Source of the DNA: an uncultured Porphyromonadaceae bacterium
Lineage (GTDB): Bacteria; Bacteroidota; Bacteroidia; Bacteroidales; Muribaculaceae
Direction: 5' to 3'
DNA: 8,038 bases
NCBI GenBank assembly: GCA_937901905.1
Contig: CALDIF010000081.1
Span: forward strand, 1 to 8,038
Below the pieces are notes generated by a model that was not told where the DNA came from, did no database searches, and saw only the letters and a program-made list of their open reading frames with translations. This document shows, piece by piece, positions 4,427 to 8,038 of the stretch; position 1 is the stretch's first letter; each line of letters opens with the position of its first letter. A program made the translations under genes and the position numbers.

Positions 4427-7060
4427 TTACTTTTGATTGGTTTTGAGTTGGGTAATGGCTTGTTCGAGCGTTGCAATCTTGCTGAGTGCATCGGCTTGTT
4501 TCTTGCGCTCGAGTGCGACGACGGCTGCGGGAGCGTTGGCAACAAAGCGTTCGTTGCCGAGTTTCTTCTCGACAGTAGCCAGGAAGCCTCGAGCGTACTT
4601 GAGGTCTGCCTCGAGTTTGGCAAGTTCTGCCTCAACATCAATGTTGTCCCCCATGGGCACGGCACACTCTGTGGTGCCTACCATGAACGACACTGCTGTT
4701 GCCTCTTTCTCGCTCACCGCGTCTATTGCTTCGAGGTTGGCAAGTTTTACGATAATAGGTTGCAATGGACTGTTCAATCCGCCCACCACTTGCAGGCGCA
4801 GTAAGTCGCGGTTGCCCAAGTTCTTGGTCTTGCGAACGTTGCGCACTCCGGCAATGATTTCTTTGGCTTGTGCCATGGCTGCCGGCAAATTGTCGTCAAC
4901 GGGTTGAGGCTCGTTGATGCGTGCTACCATGATGCTCTCGCCGTCGGCTCGTTCGGCAAGGTGTTGCCATAACTCCTCGGTGATAAACGGCATGAATGGG
5001 TGTAACAATCTCAGCAACGTGTCGAAGAACCCTGTGGTCGCATCGAGCGTGATGCGGTCGATTGGGTGCTGATAAGCAGGCTTGACAGCCTCGAGATACC
5101 ATGCCGAGAAGTCCTCCCAGAAGAGACGGTAAATAGTCATCAACGCGTCGTTCAGGCGGAACTTGGCAAACAGTTCCTTGACCTCGGCAAGTGCCTTGTT
5201 GAGTGCTGCGGTGAACCACTCGACAGCGAGACGACAGTGCTCGGGTTGTTGTAATTCATCGCTTACCTCCCACCCCTTGACAAGACGGAACGAATTCCAA
5301 ATCTTGTTATTGAAGTTGCGACCTTGTTCGCACAGGGCATCATCGTAGAGAATGTCGTTGCCGGCAGGTGCCGACAACATCAGTCCCATGCGCACGCCAT
5401 CGGCACCGTAGTGTTCGATTAACTGCAACGGATCGGGTGAGTTGCCAAGTTGCTTGCTCATCTTGCGACCGAGTTTGTCGCGCACGATACCGGTGAAGTA
5501 CACGTTGCTGAACGGTTTCTTGCCCGTGAATTCATAGCCGGCAATAATCATGCGAGCCACCCAGAAGAAGATGATGTCCGGTCCGGTGACAAGGTCGGTA
5601 GTGGGGTAGTAGTAATTGAGTTGCTCGTTATCGGGTTGCATGATGCCGTCGAAAAGCGAGATGGGCCACAGCCACGATGAGAACCACGTGTCGAGGCAAT
5701 CTTCGTCTTGTCGCAAATCGGCTGCCGTGAGCGTGTCGTTGCCCGACAGAGCGCGTGCCTTGGTCACGGCATCGTCAATATCTTCGGCTACAACCACCTT
5801 GCCGTCGGGCAGGTAATAGGCGGGAATGCGATGTCCCCACCACAATTGGCGACTGATACACCAATCTTTAGTGTCGGTCATCCAATGGCGATAGGTGTTG
5901 ACAAACTTGGCAGGGTGGAACTTGATCTCTCCGTCAAGCACTGCCTGCAAGGCGGGCTTGACAAGGTCGGTCATGCGCAGGAACCACTGTGCGCTCAACT
6001 TGGGCTCAATGGGCACTTTGGTGCGCTCGCTCAGCCCCACCTTGTTGGTGTAGGGTTCCACTTTCTCCATCAACCCGGCAGCGATGAGGTCTTTCTCGAT
6101 TTGCACGCGTACGTCCATGCGATCCATGCCCACGTAGAGTCCGGCAGCCTCGCTGAGCGTACCGTCGTCATTAAAGATGTTGATGCTATCGAGATTGTGC
6201 TTTTGCCCGAGCATATAGTCGTTCACGTCGTGACACGGCGTGACCTTGAGGCAGCCTGTACCGAACTCAATGTCCACATACTCGTCCTCAATGACAGGGA
6301 TTTCGCGCCCGACAAGAGGCACGATAACGCGCTTGCCATGAAGATGTTTGTTCTTGGGGTCGTTGGGGTTGATGCACATTGCGGTATCACCCATTATGGT
6401 TTCGGGACGGGTGGTTGCCACCACAGCATAGCCGTCCTCGCCCACGATCTTGTAGCGCAAGTAGTAGAGCTTGCCGTGTTGCTCGGCGTAAACGACCTCC
6501 TCGTCACTGAGTGCGGTGCGTGCCGCCGGATCCCAGTTGACCATGCGCACACCACGGTAGATGAGTCCCTTGTTATACAGGTCTGTAAACACGTGAATAA
6601 CGCTGCGACTGCGCTGCTCGTCCATGGTGAACGCGGTGCGACTCCAATCGCATGAGGCTCCCACCTTGCGCAACTGCTTGAGGATAATACCGCCGTACTC
6701 GTGAGTCCAATCCCACGCGTGGCGCAGAAATTCCTCACGAGTGAGATCGGTCTTGCTGATGCCTTGATCGGCAAGACGCTTGACCACCTTGGCCTCGGTA
6801 GCGATGCTCGCGTGATCGGTGCCGGGTACCCACAATGCGTTCTTCCCTTCCATGCGGGCGCGGCGCACGAGAATGTCTTGTATTGTCTCGTTGAGCATAT
6901 GCCCCATGTGGAGCACGCCGGTCACGTTGGGAGGCGGAATAACCACCGTGTAGGGCTCGCGCCCGTCGGGTCGGCTGGCGAACAAGCCATGCTCTTCCCA
7001 ATATTGATACCACTTGTCTTCGACCGCTTTGGGGTCGTAAACGCTTGCCAATTCGTTCAT
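4427..7060 (-). CDS. valS: Valine--tRNA ligase (ValRS)
   Basis: This 877-residue class I aminoacyl-tRNA synthetase is full length. The N-terminal Rossmann fold carries PPPNVTGVLHMGH with the HIGH-type motif HMGH at 51-54. An inserted CP1 editing domain shows TTRPETIMGD (around 216-225) and GTGCLKVTPCHD. The second catalytic signature is KMSKQ at 533-537. An anticodon-binding helical domain follows from about residue 610. The C-terminal arm (about 810-877) is a charged coiled coil (ELAKLEADL, ALERKKQ) characteristic of bacterial ValRS. Role: charges tRNA-Val with valine and edits mischarged threonine in the cytosol. The fifth residue of the KMSKS motif is Gln rather than Ser, which I believe occurs in other Bacteroidota enzymes. 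The start is supported by the promoter about 30 bases upstream and by the usual distance to HMGH. It is followed 8 bases later by rpiB. Confidence 0.98.
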   Translation of the reverse strand: MNELASVYDPKAVEDKWYQYWEEHGLFASRPDGREPYTVVIPPPNVTGVLHMGHMLNETIQDILVRRARMEGKNALWVPGTDHASIATEAKVVKRLADQGISKTDLTREEFLRHAWDWTHEYGGIILKQLRKVGASCDWSRTAFTMDEQRSRSVIHVFTDLYNKGLIYRGVRMVNWDPAARTALSDEEVVYAEQHGKLYYLRYKIVGEDGYAVVATTRPETIMGDTAMCINPNDPKNKHLHGKRVIVPLVGREIPVIEDEYVDIEFGTGCLKVTPCHDVNDYMLGQKHNLDSINIFNDDGTLSEAAGLYVGMDRMDVRVQIEKDLIAAGLMEKVEPYTNKVGLSERTKVPIEPKLSAQWFLRMTDLVKPALQAVLDGEIKFHPAKFVNTYRHWMTDTKDWCISRQLWWGHRIPAYYLPDGKVVVAEDIDDAVTKARALSGNDTLTAADLRQDEDCLDTWFSSWLWPISLFDGIMQPDNEQLNYYYPTTDLVTGPDIIFFWVARMIIAGYEFTGKKPFSNVYFTGIVRDKLGRKMSKQLGNSPDPLQLIEHYGADGVRMGLMLSAPAGNDILYDDALCEQGRNFNNKIWNSFRLVKGWEVSDELQQPEHCRLAVEWFTAALNKALAEVKELFAKFRLNDALMTIYRLFWEDFSAWYLEAVKPAYQHPIDRITLDATTGFFDTLLRLLHPFMPFITEELWQHLAERADGESIMVARINEPQPVDDNLPAAMAQAKEIIAGVRNVRKTKNLGNRDLLRLQVVGGLNSPLQPIIVKLANLEAIDAVSEKEATAVSFMVGTTECAVPMGDNIDVEAELAKLEADLKYARGFLATVEKKLGNERFVANAPAAVVALERKKQADALSKIATLEQAITQLKTNQK

Positions 7061-7091
7061 ATCACTGTAATTATATTATTCAATGGAACTG

Positions 7092-7123
7092 CAAAGTTAC
7101 TAAAACTAAATCAGTGCCGCAAA
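7092..7123 (-). promoter_or_regulatory. valS-rpiB promoter (Bacteroidota -33/-7 type)
   Basis: On the minus strand, TTTG (7123-7120) precedes TAACTTTG (7099-7092) with a 20-base spacer; both boxes match the consensus exactly. The predicted leader is about 25 bases. The core from 7086 to 7111 matches the rsmA promoter region (2642-2667) at 24 of 26 positions. No T-box-like leader, which could have regulated a synthetase gene, fits in so short a space. Confidence 0.82.
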
Positions 7124-7198
7124 TTTAAGATGATACACAGTTTGCTGCTCTATGAAATTATCAATATTGACCGATGTGTCATTCGGTTATAGAAAACC

Positions 7199-7228
7199 GA
7201 GGCGTGACTTGCACTCAAGTCACGCCTC
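7199..7228 (-). terminator. Terminator hairpin after the right-edge gene
   Basis: GAGGCGTGACTTG (7199-7211) and CAAGTCACGCCTC (7216-7228) form a perfect 13-bp stem with a 4-base loop. Read on the minus strand, the stem is followed by GGTTTTCT, a short T-rich tail, which supports termination of the transcript from the gene ending at 7283. The rest of the gap between valS and that gene (7061-7282) holds the valS promoter and a weaker 6-bp hairpin (7240-7245 with 7263-7268); I see no gene in it. Confidence 0.8.
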
Positions 7229-7282
7229 TATATTGAGTAGGGGTGACTTCACTGTTTTGAACCACCCCGATTATCAGTAGCG

Positions 7283-8038
7283 TTAACGCAACACTTTCAC
7301 AGCGGTAGTTGTGCCGTCGGTGTAGGTGGTTACAACAATATTGACACCCTCAAACGCCTTGTCGCTCACTTGACCGGCAGCGTTGACGTATGTCACCTTG
7401 TCGATAGTCTTACCATCGACATCAAGTGCTACGACACTTGTCGGAATAGCCGAATTCTCAGCGTTGACGACCTGACCGCGCAGGTTAGCGAACGCGTTGC
7501 TATCGGTTGCGGCGACACGGCGACGAGCACCACTCCATGCCTCGGCAAGTTCGATCGCGACGGTCACGTTGTACTCTTCGCCCTCGTTGAGGTCGAGTGC
7601 ACCGCCGGCGTAGTCGGTTCCCAAAATCAAACTGCGTCCCTTGCCGTTGCTATAAGCGCGCAAGGTGGGAACACCATTTTGCAAGAAGTAGTAGCCCTTA
7701 ACTTTAACGACCTCACCGGCAGCGGGCGTTTCCCATGTAGCGGGTTCGCCGTCCACGTCACCGAGGATTATGGAGTTGATATTATAGTCTATGACACTTT
7801 CGCTTGCAGTGGCATCAAGCAACTGTCCCATCGGTGCTGTTGTGCTGCCGTTGAACACGAGGCGAACATCGGTGAGCGTGGGAGCGGCTGCATCAAATCC
7901 CTCAAGAGACATCGGCAACCAGTTGCCCTGACCGTCGGTCGTGTAAGCCACATTGCCATCACCCGAAACTTCGGCAACGGCAAGGTTGTTGATGATGACA
8001 AGTTCCTCGGTGATGTTCTGCTCGAGAACCTCGGCAAG
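7283..8038 (-). CDS. Probable secreted/surface protein, C-terminal part (5'-truncated by window edge)
   Basis: The minus-strand frame is open from the right edge to TAA at 7285-7283, giving at least 252 residues; the true start lies outside. A GTG at 7951 is the first in-window start-like codon, but coding clearly continues upstream of it (…LVIINNLAVAEVSGDGN). The visible part is rich in Gly, Thr, Val, Ala, Asp and Asn, has almost no Cys and no membrane helix, and looks like beta-strand-rich extracellular domains (for example YTTDGQGNWLPMSLEG and VKVKGYYFLQNGVPTLRAYS). The last 37 residues or so (VTYVNAAGQVS, then EGVNIVVTTYTDG, ending AVKVLR) have the shape of the C-terminal sorting tails of Bacteroidota surface proteins: a G-Q-x-V turn, a GV-N-I-V strand, a T-x-DG hairpin and a final K-V-x-R. 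Export by a type IX-like system is inference. I recognise no enzyme family; the function is unknown. Confidence 0.75.
   Translation of the reverse strand, partial: LAEVLEQNITEELVIINNLAVAEVSGDGNVAYTTDGQGNWLPMSLEGFDAAAPTLTDVRLVFNGSTTAPMGQLLDATASESVIDYNINSIILGDVDGEPATWETPAAGEVVKVKGYYFLQNGVPTLRAYSNGKGRSLILGTDYAGGALDLNEGEEYNVTVAIELAEAWSGARRRVAATDSNAFANLRGQVVNAENSAIPTSVVALDVDGKTIDKVTYVNAAGQVSDKAFEGVNIVVTTYTDGTTTAVKVLR

Noticed and set aside
3885..4436. A 183-codon + strand frame running from after the tRNA through rpiB
   Set aside because: It begins inside the tRNA-rpiB hairpin region and is antisense to rpiB, whose active-site motifs are intact on the other strand.
5708..6655. A 315-codon open frame on the + strand opposite valS
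   Set aside because: It lies wholly antisense to the conserved ValRS coding region, its translation shows no domain, and it has no promoter or start context. Long antisense frames are common opposite G+C-rich-codon genes of this type.
7949..7951. GTG at 7951 as the start of the right-edge gene
   Set aside because: The frame stays open to the window edge with protein-like sequence upstream, and there is no promoter or leader at this position.
1..8038. Mobile element, CRISPR array, toxin-antitoxin or defence genes
   Set aside because: No direct-repeat arrays, transposase motifs, attachment-site duplication next to the tRNA, or small paired genes were seen; gene content is consistently housekeeping apart from the right-edge protein.

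Overview
This window looks like ordinary core chromosome from a member of the Bacteroidota, most likely order Bacteroidales and plausibly Muribaculaceae or a relative. The evidence is the set of promoters of the Bacteroidota type (TTTG about 20 bases before TAnnTTTG), the near absence of Shine-Dalgarno sequences, Bacteroidota-flavoured protein motifs (GNYPYN in RsmA, CGSGEGIN in RpiB, KMSKQ in ValRS), and a secreted-type protein at the right edge whose C-terminus resembles those of surface proteins in this phylum. The family-level placement is inference.

Layout, left to right. (1) The 3' end of topA (DNA topoisomerase I, + strand) enters from the left edge and stops at 389. (2) A perfect 22-bp hairpin lies between it and the convergent mgtE. 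(3) rsmA and mgtE (16S rRNA dimethyltransferase and Mg2+ channel) form a minus-strand pair with a 4-base ATGA overlap. (4) A compact divergent promoter region, with a 12-bp perfect inverted repeat in the middle, separates rsmA from a + strand membrane protein of the YbhN/LPG-synthase-TM flippase-like family. (5) A tRNA-Ala(CGC) gene follows with its own promoter, then a 16-bp perfect hairpin. (6) The minus-strand pair valS-rpiB (valyl-tRNA synthetase, ribose-5-phosphate isomerase B) converges on that hairpin; valS has a clear promoter whose core is almost the same as that of rsmA. (7) A 222-base gap holds the valS promoter and a 3' UTR with a terminator hairpin. It is followed by the 3' part of a minus-strand gene for a probable secreted or surface protein, cut by the right edge.

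Most of the content serves translation (rsmA, valS, tRNA-Ala), topology (topA), magnesium supply (mgtE) and the pentose phosphate pathway (rpiB). I see no phage, transposon, CRISPR array, defence system or other accessory system. The least explained parts are the symmetric element between rsmA and the flippase-like gene, the competing hairpins after the right-edge gene, and the right-edge gene itself. None of these amounts to a demonstrated new system.
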